DNA of 64,000 nucleotides from Kosakonia sp. SMBL-WEM22 (GCF_014490785.1 NZ_CP051488.1:3782001-3846000); one strand, 5' to 3'. Positions 25,128 through 33,252 are shown, counted from the stretch's first letter. A program made the numbers and translations. The notes: a model not told the origin generated them from the sequence alone.

Positions 25128-27461
25128 ATGAAAATGAACGTAACGGACACCGTTAACATGGCGTGCGGCCACTGGCCGCGCATTCTCCCGGCGCTGGGCG
25201 TCCCGGTCATCAGAAACCGGCATCAGGCCTGCCCCGTCTGTGGCGGCTCTGACCGCTTCCGCTTTGACGATAAAGAGGGGCGCGGAACGTGGTTCTGTAA
25301 CCAGTGCGGCGCGGGTGACGGGCTGAAACTGGTTGAAATGGTGTTCGGTGTGTCTGCATCCGAGGCCGCCGGGAAGGTGAATGCCGTGACCGGCACCCTG
25401 CCGCCGGTTGCCCCGGCAGCCACCACGCCCGCAGATACCGGAACGGATGCCGCGCGCAAAAATGCGGCCGCACGGGCGGCGGAGCTCATGGCATCTGCCC
25501 GCCCGGCCACCGGTAACGCCTACCTGACCCGCAAGGGGCTGGCTGACCGCGAATGCCTGACCCTGACCACCCTCCATAAAACCGGGGGCGTGAGCTACCG
25601 CGCCGGGGATGTGGTTGTCCCGCTGCATGACGACACCGGGGCGCTGGTTAACGTCCAGCTCATTAACGCTGACGGGGACAAACGCACCCTCAAAGGCGGG
25701 GCGGTGAAAGGTGCATGCCATATCATCGAAGGCCAGAAACAGGCGGGAAAACGCCTGTGGATAGCGGAGGGGTATGCGACGGCGCTGACCGTGCATCAGC
25801 TGACCGGCGAAACAGTGATGGTGGCGCTCTCGTCCGTGAACCTCCTTTCTCTGGCGAGCCTTGCCCGCCGTCAGCACCCGGCCTGCCAGATTATCCTCGC
25901 GGCTGACCGTGACCTGAGCGGTGACGGCCAGACAAAAGCCGCAGCGGCCGCAGATGCCTGCAACGGGGTCGTTGCCCTGCCGCCGGTGTTCGGGGACTGG
26001 AATGATGCCTTTGCCCTGAACGGGGAGGATGCCACACGCCGCGAAATTTACGACGCCATCCGCCCGCCGGTGCAGAGCCCGTTCGACACCATGAGCGAGG
26101 CGGAATTTACCGCCATGAGCTCCAGCGATAAAGCCCTGCGGGTGCAAGAGCATTACGGCGAGGCGCTGGCGGTGGATGCGAACGGCCAGCTCCTGTCCCG
26201 GTATGAAAACGGTATCTGGAAGGTGATACCACCCTCAGATTTTGCCCGCGACGTGGCCGGGCTGTTCGGGCGCCTGCGCGCCCCGTTCTCGTCGGGGAAA
26301 ATTACCTCGGTGGTGGAGACGCTGAAACTGATTATCCCGCAGCAGGAGGCACCGGCACGTCGCCTGATTGGTTTCCGTAACGGCGTGCTGGACACGAAAA
26401 CCGGCACGTTCAGCCCGCACAGCAAATCGCACTGGCTGCGCACCCTGTGCGACGTGGATTTCACCCCGCCGGTGGCGGGCGAAACGCTGGCATCCCATGC
26501 CCCGCATTTCTGGCAGTGGCTCGACCGGGCTGCCGGTGGCAGCGCCGATAAACGCGACGTGATACTGGCCGCCCTGTTTATGGTGCTGGCGAACCGCTAT
26601 GACTGGCAGCTCTTCCTCGAAGTGACCGGGCCAGGCGGAAGCGGCAAGAGTATTCTGGCCGAGATTGCGACCATGCTCGCCGGCGAGGACAACGCCACGT
26701 CGGCAACCATTGAGACGCTGGAATCGCCACGCGAGCGTGCAGCCCTGATTGGCTTCTCGCTCATCCGCCTGCCTGACCAGGAGAAGTGGAGCGGGGACGG
26801 GGCGGGACTCAAGGCCATAACCGGGGGCGATGCCGTGTCGGTTGACCCGAAATACCGCGATGCGTATTCCACGCATATTCCGGCGGTGATTCTGGCGGTG
26901 AACAACAACCCGATGCGCTTCACCGACCGCAGCGGCGGCGTGTCCCGTCGCCGGGTGATTATTCACTTCCCGGAGCAGATAGCCCCGGCAGAGCGCGACC
27001 CGCACCTGAAGGATAAAATCGCCCGCGAACTGGCCGTCATTGTGCGCCAGCTCATGCAGCGGTTCAGCGACCCGATGAGCGCCCGCGCGCTGCTCCAGTC
27101 GCAGCAGAACTCAGACGAGGCGCTGAGCATCAAGCGCGACGCCGACCCGGCCTTTGATTTCTGCGGTTATCTGGAGGCGCTGCCGCAGACTAACGGGATG
27201 TTCATGGGCAATGCCAATATCGTGCCGCGCCAGCCCCGCAGCTATCTCTATCATGCCTACCTGGTGTATATGGAGGCGAACGGGTTTAAGCATGTGCTGA
27301 GCCTGAAAATGTTCGGAACAGGGCTGCCGATGATGCTGAAAGAGTACGGCATAAACTACGAAAAACGGCACACAAAACACGGGACGCAGACCAATCTCAC
27401 CCTCCGGGAAGACAGTAACAGCGACTGGCTGCCGAAGTGCGACGAGCCCGCAGCGACATAA
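25128..27461 (+). CDS. P4 alpha-type replication protein (primase, helicase, origin binding)
   Basis: A 777-residue protein, the same as the P4 alpha length class, that would initiate satellite replication at the iterons. The N-terminal zinc motif is C35-P-V-C38 ... C57-N-Q-C60 (primase zinc-binding domain). The Toprim primase core holds EGYATAL near 214 and DRDLSGDG near 260. The SF3/D5-type helicase has Walker A GPGGSGKS near 501-508. The C-terminus should hold the GGTGAACA-binding domain. It is preceded by a GAGGAAA ribosome site and followed by a strong terminator. Neighbours match the P4 early operon. Confidence 0.93.
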   Translation: MKMNVTDTVNMACGHWPRILPALGVPVIRNRHQACPVCGGSDRFRFDDKEGRGTWFCNQCGAGDGLKLVEMVFGVSASEAAGKVNAVTGTLPPVAPAATTPADTGTDAARKNAAARAAELMASARPATGNAYLTRKGLADRECLTLTTLHKTGGVSYRAGDVVVPLHDDTGALVNVQLINADGDKRTLKGGAVKGACHIIEGQKQAGKRLWIAEGYATALTVHQLTGETVMVALSSVNLLSLASLARRQHPACQIILAADRDLSGDGQTKAAAAADACNGVVALPPVFGDWNDAFALNGEDATRREIYDAIRPPVQSPFDTMSEAEFTAMSSSDKALRVQEHYGEALAVDANGQLLSRYENGIWKVIPPSDFARDVAGLFGRLRAPFSSGKITSVVETLKLIIPQQEAPARRLIGFRNGVLDTKTGTFSPHSKSHWLRTLCDVDFTPPVAGETLASHAPHFWQWLDRAAGGSADKRDVILAALFMVLANRYDWQLFLEVTGPGGSGKSILAEIATMLAGEDNATSATIETLESPRERAALIGFSLIRLPDQEKWSGDGAGLKAITGGDAVSVDPKYRDAYSTHIPAVILAVNNNPMRFTDRSGGVSRRRVIIHFPEQIAPAERDPHLKDKIARELAVIVRQLMQRFSDPMSARALLQSQQNSDEALSIKRDADPAFDFCGYLEALPQTNGMFMGNANIVPRQPRSYLYHAYLVYMEANGFKHVLSLKMFGTGLPMMLKEYGINYEKRHTKHGTQTNLTLREDSNSDWLPKCDEPAAT

Positions 27462-27468
27462 CCTCACC

Positions 27469-27494
27469 AGACCGGCAGCCGCCGGTCTTTTTTT
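27469..27494 (+). terminator. Rho-independent terminator after alpha
   Basis: Perfect 8-bp stem AGACCGGC / GCCGGTCT with loop AGCC and a T8 tract with one base to follow. It starts 8 nt after the alpha stop codon and ends the early operon. Confidence 0.92.
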
Positions 27495-27510
27495 ATCTGA
27501 CATCCCAGGT

Positions 27511-27810
27511 GGTGAACAGTGCACTGTTCACCCTTCACCTTCTGTTCACCACTCAACCCACTGAAAGTAAAGGGTAAAAGAGAAAGGTGAACAGTGTGAA
27601 CAATAAAACCAAAAAAAACTTTTTACCCCCCCTCACTCCACATCCGTATGCGGCATCCCTTTGCCTAAATATGTAAGTCCGCGCAGGGGTGAAGAGTCGA
27701 GTGTTCACTGCTCACCAACTCATCACCTCCTATCTTTATGATATTAAATGGAAAATTGTTGAGGTGAACAGTGTGAACAGTTAAACCGAAAAAAACTTTT
27801 TCCCCCCCTA
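27511..27810. repeat. crr-like iteron region with long direct repeats
   Basis: GGTGAACA or its complement occurs at 27511-27518, 27525-27532, 27543-27550, 27586-27593 and 27763-27770, with several one-off variants (for example near 27688, 27702 and 27773). The block starting at 27586 (iteron, GTGTGAAC, poly-A, CTTTTT, poly-C) recurs at 27763, making a roughly 45-bp direct repeat 177 bp apart. P4 has ori and crr several kilobases apart, both needed for replication; here they are about 4.1 kb apart. Confidence 0.8.
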
Positions 27811-27971
27811 TTGGACAACAACTTTCTGTGATGACAAATGTCGATCTTATCGAGCAGAGCCGTAAATCTGATTGAAGAGGTTATTACTTGCTGATGCGAG
27901 GGTATCAATACTATTGTCTATAGTATGGCTGGAGCGGAATGATACGAAAGTCTGATATATATTTAAAATTA

Positions 27972-27994
27972 GGAGCGGCAAAAATTACCGCCCC
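27972..27994 (-). terminator. Terminator after the satellite-borne immunity gene
   Basis: On the minus strand GGGGCGG pairs with CCGCTCC (one G-T pair) around a 9-nt loop, then TAATTTTAAAT follows. It lies 28 nt after the stop of the immunity gene. A related hairpin follows the second copy at 30691-30709. Confidence 0.6.
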
Positions 27995-28021
27995 GAGTAA
28001 ATAATGAGCCTCAAAATACTA

Positions 28022-28357
28022 CTAAGGATTAGCATACTCCAAAATCTCTTCCCCCATGAGAGTACAATCATTGAGGAAGATAAATCTCATACGATACTTA
28101 CCTTTATATATATAACCCCAAGTCTGCAATACATCGTAGTACTGAGATTTATTTTCAGGATTTTGCATTTTTGCTAATGCAGTTACATCTTTATCAACCT
28201 CGGCCCTATCATCATTGTCCCTATAAAACGCCAACAATTTTTTTGATTCAGTTATTGCTTGAGCTTTACAAGTTAATTCAGATTTTTTCGTGGCAGCTAA
28301 CGATGAATGACTCATCGAAAAAAGTATCAGCATAATAATGCCGGTTGATATCTTCAT
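28022..28357 (-). CDS. Putative periplasmic immunity protein for the GH19 enzyme, copy 1
   Basis: A 111-residue secreted protein: signal peptide about 1-21 (MKISTGIIMLILFSMSHSSLA), then a Lys/Asp-rich mature part with two Cys (in LTCKAQ and NDCTLM) that could form a disulphide. It begins in an ATGA overlap with the GH19 gene stop, so the two are translated as a pair. A toxin/immunity relationship is inferred from coupling, export and the muralytic partner. The last 79 residues are identical to copy 2 at 30736, while the signal peptides differ. Confidence 0.7.
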   Translation of the reverse strand: MKISTGIIMLILFSMSHSSLAATKKSELTCKAQAITESKKLLAFYRDNDDRAEVDKDVTALAKMQNPENKSQYYDVLQTWGYIYKGKYRMRFIFLNDCTLMGEEILEYANP

Positions 28358-28935
28358 ATTATTCCAAGCTCTCTCTTTGCTCTTATCAATGCCTTTTTTC
28401 TTTCTTCAAGGCCGTTATAACCACCATTAACAAGGAGGGTGACTTTATTTACGTCATCTCTATCTGCTGCCGTATTAACATGTCTAAGATCCCAGTAATA
28501 ACAAGCAGCTTTAACTGCAACATATGGGTTCCTTGCGACCATCGTGGGATCGGTTATGTAATCCTTATCAAACTCGCTTCCGAAGTTAGTATAATTATCT
28601 CTACCTGTCAGATGTAATAATCCTCGACCGATGAATTTAGGGCCATCACCTACTTCTGTATTACCCAAATTACGTCCAATCCGGGTTCCTGCATCATATT
28701 CTCTGCCACCATCTCTTGGAACCTCAGTAAAGCTAGAAAAGTTCGCAGTTTCAACACAAGCCTGGGCAAGAAAATGAGCGGCTCTTAATTCGGTATTAAT
28801 CGCATAGACGGTAAACCATTGATTTAAATGCGGTACTATGGCATGGACATTGTAATACTGTGAATTCAGCAAGGTTTCTTTATGTCTGTAATGCCTGGCT
28901 ATATTCCAAAGCATGCCTGCTGTAATATCAACCAT
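28354..28935 (-). CDS. GH19-family glycoside hydrolase (muralytic/chitinase-like), copy 1
   Basis: A 193-residue lysozyme-like GH19 enzyme expected to cleave peptidoglycan or chitin-like chains. Catalytic Glu candidates are E62 in FLAQACVETANF and E71 in SFTEVP; the conserved GRGLLHLTGRDNY is at 103-115. No signal peptide is present, so delivery would need another route such as a type VI system or lysis. I chose ATG 28935 (MVDITAGMLW), with AAGGAA 8 nt upstream, because the paralogue has its start at the same residue; the longer frame from 29001 adds 22 unlikely residues. It differs from copy 2 at about 8 residues. Confidence 0.85.
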   Translation of the reverse strand: MVDITAGMLWNIARHYRHKETLLNSQYYNVHAIVPHLNQWFTVYAINTELRAAHFLAQACVETANFSSFTEVPRDGGREYDAGTRIGRNLGNTEVGDGPKFIGRGLLHLTGRDNYTNFGSEFDKDYITDPTMVARNPYVAVKAACYYWDLRHVNTAADRDDVNKVTLLVNGGYNGLEERKKALIRAKRELGII

Positions 28936-29077
28936 TTGCCTATTCCTTATTTTATCTCCCATAACCATTTTAACTAACGAGCTTGAACATTTGGCAGCCA
29001 TTTTTTACTTTCGTTTTCAATCCAGGATAATTCTTACCGCCCAAAATCGGGATTAACTAGAATGCAGTTTTCAGGAA

Positions 29078-29445
29078 ATGATCAATCAAGCCGAATCAAT
29101 GGCTTGCAAGCGTTATAGGGACTTTTAACAGGGCGCGAACTTCAGGGCTATGTTTACAAATTGATGGTTCATGTACTGAAAGACCCCGGCCTGAACTAGG
29201 AAGAGATCTTAGTGATTTTAGATGGGGGAATTGTTCCTGCGGTACAAGCTAACCTGCTCTATAACCCAATGCAGGTAATGAACGGTTGGTCAGAGGAAGA
29301 AATCAAACAAGTCGTCACTAAGTATATGAGCAAAAAGCCTACAATTATCGAGCGAGTAATTCTTGCACGGTTGCTGTTAAAACAGCGTAAACACATTCAG
29401 GGTGAATTAAAGAAGCTTTCCGCTGAGCTGGAAAAATGTTTCTGA
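29078..29445 (+). pseudogene. Decayed DUF7079-like gene
   Basis: This stretch is homologous to the intact gene at 31784-32182. In the frame that ends at 29445 there are in-frame stops at 29116-29118 (TAG) and 29197-29199 (TAG). Around them the matching residues GLLTGRELQGYVYKLMV and EEILVILDGG can be read, and an apparent frameshift separates the 5' end. The 3' part (29212-29445, from a TTAGATGG context) remains open but lacks the N-terminal half. The ancestral module was therefore GH19, immunity and DUF7079-like, of which the third gene has died in the satellite copy. Confidence 0.8.
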
Positions 29446-29465
29446 GAGAAGCCTTAAGCGAAGCG

Positions 29466-29487
29466 ATTGGTATACGCTTAGGTATAC
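29466..29487. repeat. Integrase arm-type repeat, right end
   Basis: A 22-bp sequence differing by one base from 17727-17748 (attGGTATACGcttaGGTATAC). It lies 55 nt inside the right attachment core and directly follows the decayed gene, which places all cargo within the satellite. Confidence 0.7.
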
Positions 29488-29541
29488 CAAGGAAAGTTGA
29501 ACTCGATAAAAACAAATCAATTCAATTGATTACATGAAATA

Positions 29542-29561
29542 TTCAGACTCCGCCAGCCCAA
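29542..29561. repeat. attR, degenerate tmRNA 3' end
   Basis: TTCAGACTCCGCCAGCCCAA resembles the ssrA end TTCAACTCCCGCCAGCTCCA with small indels. It is followed by a segment (AAATCCTCCATCGGTGATTA) that I recognise as the usual enterobacterial flank of ssrA, so the right chromosome junction is here. Confidence 0.65.
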
Positions 29562-29606
29562 AATCCTCCATCGGTGATTACCAGAGTCATCCGATGAAGT
29601 CCTAAG

Positions 29607-29639
29607 AGCCCGCACGGCGCAAGCCCTGCGGGCTTTTTT
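29607..29639 (+). terminator. Native ssrA terminator displaced by the satellite
   Basis: Stem AGCCCGCA / TGCGGGCT with the loop CGGCGCAAGCCC and T6. Sequence and flank match the normal ssrA terminator of enterobacteria; it is now separated from ssrA by 12 kb. Confidence 0.85.
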
Positions 29640-30157
29640 GTGCCCTCAATTTGTCCCGCGAAGTCTGATGCCAACTAATTAATCCGAACCTTTTAGGCAC
29701 CTCATAAAGCTTTACGGCAGCAGTCAGACAAGCTTCGCCAGTCCGTAGCATTCTGTCCTGGGGCTGCAGATTATTGCGTTCCATCTTCAAAGTGTGTGCT
29801 GGCAACCTGCCTTGCTACGTTCCATAAAGAATTTGCTCATCATGTAACTGAGATTTTTGGAGACCTGGGTAAAGAGTCTCCCACGTCCCGGTAGCATTCA
29901 ACTCAACGAAAGTCGTCCTAAGGTATGCAAAAGGTATTGCGCGTACAAAATTTTAAGTAAAAAATAAGCGGGAATCGTAAATGGGTGTACTCAGGAATAA
30001 AAGCTACTCATCGGCAAATGTAGCAGCATCCGTGCAGAGCTTGAGAGTGAGTCAGAAAAGTTAAGAAAAACCGTATTCGAACCATTTACATAAACCGTTT
30101 TAGCTTAAGATATCATCCATCAACCTGAAACGATTATGATACTGACAGGAAAAGCCC
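29640..30157. other. Intergenic, no gene recognised
   Basis: The 518 bp between the displaced ssrA terminator and the DUF943-like gene hold no convincing gene on either strand. The first 60 bases look like normal ssrA downstream flank; the rest is of unknown origin. The DUF943 promoter must lie in the last 100 bases. Confidence 0.5.
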
Positions 30158-30604
30158 GTGTTGAGTTATAAAAAGAGTGCAGTAATTATAGTTATTTTAA
30201 TAGCTACATCCTTTATATGGATTGCTGTAAAACCAACAAAAATCGTCAGAGTCGATAAGGTTGCTGTTTTTGTAGAAAACTTACCAATGTCAACAGAGGG
30301 TAAATTAAAATGGTGGTTGAAGAATAAAGAATTATTACAGGAAAAATATCACATTATTAATAAACTGTATAACTTTACTGTTGTCATCATGAACTTTAAT
30401 GGTTATGAAGAATTACCTAAAGGAACCAGAGATGGTTCTATTGATGACTATACTTGTTTTAATGATAATAATGGCAACCATGATAAGTGCGTATATAACA
30501 ATATAGCAATAATTGTCAGGGGTAACCTGAATGGCAAGCAATATATAAACATAGGCGAAAAAATTTATATCCAGACAAGCGATGGCAAAGTCGCATTACA
30601 ATAA
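30158..30604 (+). CDS. DUF943-family membrane-anchored protein
   Basis: A 148-residue protein with an N-terminal membrane anchor (about 8-24, AVIIVILIATSFIWIAV). A periplasmic domain follows with family landmarks: VENLPMSTEGKLKWWLKNKE and CFNDNNGNHDKCV. DUF943 proteins occur in enterobacteria, often in arrays beside type VI secretion effector genes, and are suspected immunity factors; that role is not proven here. The start is GTG 30158, 5 nt after AGGAAA. Composition is AT-rich. It sits alone between the satellite and the GH19 copy 2 module. Confidence 0.75.
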   Translation: MLSYKKSAVIIVILIATSFIWIAVKPTKIVRVDKVAVFVENLPMSTEGKLKWWLKNKELLQEKYHIINKLYNFTVVIMNFNGYEELPKGTRDGSIDDYTCFNDNNGNHDKCVYNNIAIIVRGNLNGKQYINIGEKIYIQTSDGKVALQ

Positions 30605-30690
30605 TCAGGGCTGCACAGTGGCCATTAAAGCGTAAAACAGATATGTATGTAGCCTGTTTGGCAGAAAACTTCTCCATTACGCTTCGGTGA

Positions 30691-30709
30691 GGAGCGGCAA
30701 AACCGCTCC
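30691..30709 (-). other. Hairpin after immunity gene copy 2
   Basis: Perfect stem GGAGCGG / CCGCTCC with a 5-nt loop, 27 nt past the stop of the minus-strand immunity gene. It corresponds to the hairpin after copy 1 but has no clear T-tract. Confidence 0.5.
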
Positions 30710-30735
30710 AGTTAAATCAAGATACACAGAGGATA

Positions 30736-31071
30736 CTACGGATTAGCATACTCTAAGATTTCTTCGCCCATGAGGGTACAGTCATTGAGGAAGATGAATC
30801 GCATGCGGTACTTACCTTTGTAGATATAACCCCACGTCTGGAGTACATCGTAATACTGAGATTTATTTTCCGGGTTTTGCATTTTCGCCAGTGCAGTTAC
30901 ATCCTTATCAACTTCTGCCCTGTCATCGTTGTCTCTGTAAAAAGCTAAAAGTTTCTTCGATTCAGTAATTGCTTGTGTTTTACAGGTTAGATCAGATTTT
31001 TTCGCAGCAGCAAAAGACGAAAAACTTATCGTGAAAAGTAATGTTGCTATAATGCAGGCTGATATTTTCAT
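30736..31071 (-). CDS. Putative periplasmic immunity protein for the GH19 enzyme, copy 2
   Basis: A 111-residue paralogue of the protein at 28022. The signal peptide (MKISACIIATLLFTISFSSFA) differs at many positions, but after about residue 32 the sequence is identical to copy 1, including both Cys and the end EEILEYANP. It overlaps the GH19 stop by ATGA like copy 1. This copy lies outside the satellite, in the chromosomal accessory island. Confidence 0.7.
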   Translation of the reverse strand: MKISACIIATLLFTISFSSFAAAKKSDLTCKTQAITESKKLLAFYRDNDDRAEVDKDVTALAKMQNPENKSQYYDVLQTWGYIYKGKYRMRFIFLNDCTLMGEEILEYANP

Positions 31072-31649
31072 AATATTCCAAGCTCTCTCTTTGCTCTTAT
31101 TAATGCCTTTTTTCTTTCTTCAAGGCCGTTATAACCACCATTAACAAGAAGTGTGACTTTATTTACATCATCTCTGTCTGCTGCCGTATTAACATGCCTG
31201 AGGTTCCAGTAATAACAAGCAGCCTTAACAGCAACATATGGGTTCCTGGCAACCATAGTCGGATCGGTTACGTAATCTTTATCAAATTGGCTGCCGAAAT
31301 TCGTATAGTTATCCCTACCTGTAAGATGCAATAACCCGCGCCCAATGAATTTAGGACCATCACCTACTTCTGTATTACCCAAATTACGACCAATCCGCGT
31401 TCCTGCATCATATTCTCTGCCTCCATCTCTTGGAACCTCAGTAAAACTAGAAAAGTTTGCAGTTTCTACACAAGCCTGTGCAAGAAAATGAGCGGCTCTT
31501 AATTCAGTATTAATCGCATAGACGGTAAACCATTGATTTAAATGTGGTGCTATGGCATGGACATTGTAATGTTGTGAATTTAACAAGGTTTCTTTATGTT
31601 TGTAATGCCTGGCTATATTCCAAAGCATGTCTGCAGTAATATCAACCAC
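31068..31649 (-). CDS. GH19-family glycoside hydrolase, copy 2
   Basis: A 193-residue GH19 lysozyme/chitinase-like enzyme, about 96 percent identical by my count to copy 1 (changes such as G7D, Y27H, V34A, E121Q, D-to-N in YYWNLRH, final I to L). It keeps FLAQACVETANFSSFTEVP and GRGLLHLTGRDNY. The start is GTG 31649 with AAAGGAAA 8 nt upstream. No signal peptide is visible. It is divergent from the DUF7079-like gene at 31784 across a 134-bp gap. Confidence 0.85.
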   Translation of the reverse strand: MVDITADMLWNIARHYKHKETLLNSQHYNVHAIAPHLNQWFTVYAINTELRAAHFLAQACVETANFSSFTEVPRDGGREYDAGTRIGRNLGNTEVGDGPKFIGRGLLHLTGRDNYTNFGSQFDKDYVTDPTMVARNPYVAVKAACYYWNLRHVNTAADRDDVNKVTLLVNGGYNGLEERKKALIRAKRELGIL

Positions 31650-31783
31650 TTGCCTTTTCCTTTTTTAATCTCCCATAATCATCTTACCTAACGTGATTGG
31701 ACATTTGGCAGGCATTTTTTACTTACCTTTACAATCCAGGAAGATTCTTATCCTTATGTTTACCGGTAACGAGGGCTACTGAA

Positions 31784-32182
31784 ATGTTGCTATTAGAAAA
31801 AGCGCAATCAAACCGTGCCACTGTCTGGCTGGCGTTATCGGTACTTTTCACAGCGCGCGAACTTCAGGATTACGATTACAAATGGATGGTTCTGCTGTTG
31901 AAAGAGTCAGGGATGTGCAGAGATGAGATCTTCCTGATCCTTGACGAGCAAGTTGCTCCTGCTCTGTCAGCAAATCTACTCTATAATCCTACGCCAGTGA
32001 TGGACGGCTGGTCTGAAGAAGAGATAAAAACCCTTGTCATGAAGTATCTTGCCAAAAAACCTACGCTCGCTGAGCGTCTCGTTCCTGCTCGTCTCCTTGC
32101 AAAGTGGCGTCGAAAATATATTCGTCGTGAAACAGACAGGCTCTCTATAGAACTGGATATATACTCCCAGAGAGAGCTATGA
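31784..32182 (+). CDS. DUF7079-like small soluble protein
   Basis: A 132-residue protein beginning MLLLEKAQSNRATVWLALSV; the pattern VWLALSxLF..ELQDYDY, EIFLILDEQVAPALSANLL is what I remember of DUF7079. A GAGG-like site lies about 10 nt before ATG 31784; the frame stays open upstream to 31697, but those codons look non-coding. Function is unknown. It is divergent from GH19 copy 2, and a decayed homologue stands in the same place beside copy 1, so it belongs to the duplicated module. Confidence 0.7.
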   Translation: MLLLEKAQSNRATVWLALSVLFTARELQDYDYKWMVLLLKESGMCRDEIFLILDEQVAPALSANLLYNPTPVMDGWSEEEIKTLVMKYLAKKPTLAERLVPARLLAKWRRKYIRRETDRLSIELDIYSQREL

Positions 32183-32647
32183 AAATACTGTATGCTTAAG
32201 TGTAGATATTTATCTCCTTTAATTAATAATAATCGAGTCAAAATAAAATCCTTCAGTGCTATAATTCCCAGCAAAAACAATCGCTGCGTGTAATACATTT
32301 TTAGCTGAAATGATTTATAGTGAAAAGGCTCAAGCAATAGGTAAATGCGGTTTAGACAAAAAAAGAAGTAGTGGCTTAAGTCACTAAAACACGATATGAG
32401 AAAGATAGAGCGAATGATGTTAGCACCCATAGTTTCATTTCTGTATAAACATAATAAAAAGCAGCATACATTAAATCTTTACAGACTCGTTCTGAATGAA
32501 CATCAAGAAGGTAAATATATTCCCATTGTTTATTACCTTAGTTCGCCTATTTATGGCATAATTGATGTTTACTAAGAAAGCCTGTGTAATAAAAAAACGC
32601 TAAGATTGCATGTGAATTAATTCGAAAACCTAATGCAGAGAGAAATT
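32183..32647. other. Gap with degenerate sequence before the DUF3592-like array
   Basis: An AT-rich gap holding the decayed array member at 32414-32575 and the promoter region of the first intact member. No other gene is visible. Confidence 0.5.
32414..32575 (+). pseudogene. Decayed sixth DUF3592-like gene, C-terminal remnant
   Basis: From ATG 32414 the frame reads MMLAPIVSFLYKHNKKQHTL and ends ...GKYIPIVYYLSSPIYGIIDV-Y-stop. This aligns with the array members' C-terminal half (VMTYSFIA..., QQTLNINTL..., KEVPIVYYRKDPNYSKIDVY). The N-terminal membrane part and the last six residues are missing. It stands directly before the first intact member. Confidence 0.7.
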
Positions 32648-33010
32648 ATGGCACAATATTCAGGATGGATAGCATGGTTCTTTTTTTATAGCATCATGGG
32701 GTTTATGGTTTTCTATATATTACAGGGCTACTTTTTGTATAGAATCATAAAAAAAGATCCGGTATATACTAAAGCAAAAATTGTCAGCTATGTGCCTAAA
32801 GCGCCAAATGAACTGGGCAAAGTAGATATTGTTATGACCTACAGTTTTATTGCTAACGATGAAACTTACAGCAAAGAACAGCAGACTTTAAATATAAATA
32901 CTCTTGATCTTGAAAAATACTACGTGAGCAAAGAAATCCCAATTGTCTATTACCGTAAGAATCCTAACTACAGTAAAATTGACGTGTATGATGAGAGCCT
33001 GCATAAATAG
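32648..33010 (+). CDS. DUF3592-like small membrane protein, array copy 1 (type A)
   Basis: A 120-residue protein with an N-terminal transmembrane helix (about 8-28, WIAWFFFYSIMGFMVFYILQ) and a C-terminal beta-rich domain, IKKDPVYTKAKIVSY ... EIPIVYYRKNPNYSKIDVYD. I chose ATG 32648 because the other four copies also have 120 residues and start MSxYS; an ATG five codons earlier exists. This copy and copy 4 share the GWIAW N-terminus. The role is unknown; tandem arrays of small membrane proteins beside effector-like genes are often immunity banks. Confidence 0.75.
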   Translation: MAQYSGWIAWFFFYSIMGFMVFYILQGYFLYRIIKKDPVYTKAKIVSYVPKAPNELGKVDIVMTYSFIANDETYSKEQQTLNINTLDLEKYYVSKEIPIVYYRKNPNYSKIDVYDESLHK

Positions 33011-33252
33011 TTATTCGCGGATAACTACACAACACATTTTCGCTTATGATCAGGCGGAGGCGTCAGAAGAATCGCCTGAACATATGAGCGTCGCTCCGCA
33101 ACGCTTGCCGCTCCATGTAACTTCATTGATACTGGCACATTCAAAATTCATTTTCCATCATCCTTTCCTGCCATTTCAAATATATTTGTAGAATATATTT
33201 TTTATCTCATCTAAAATTACGCAATTAATTTCGCCAAGAGAAGTTTGGGACG

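Larger units (their letters stand above)
17595..29561. mobile_element. P4-type phage satellite integrated in the ssrA 3' end
   Basis: The boundaries are the tmRNA 3' end (left) and a degenerate copy of it (right, 29542-29561), after which the native ssrA terminator resumes. Contents match the P4 plan: integrase, cos, psu-delta-sid late genes with an Ogr/Delta box, ori iterons, vis, immunity RNA region, small early genes, alpha replication protein and crr iterons. It lacks capsid, tail and terminase genes, so it should depend on a P2-like helper. Two extra modules are present: an AAA ATPase plus helical protein between int and cos, and a GH19 enzyme plus immunity protein at the right end. Confidence 0.9.

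Noticed and set aside
24948..27005. Frames of 256 and 401 codons antisense to the alpha gene
   Set aside because: The alpha protein on the plus strand has clear zinc, Toprim and helicase motifs; the antisense products are His/Arg/Gly-rich with no domain.
28936..29001. N-terminal extension of GH19 copy 1
   Set aside because: The paralogue starts at the equivalent MVDITA residue, with a conserved AAGGAA ribosome site in both copies.
29602..29805. 67-codon frame at the displaced ssrA terminator
   Set aside because: It starts beyond and reads through the terminator hairpin and has no recognisable product.
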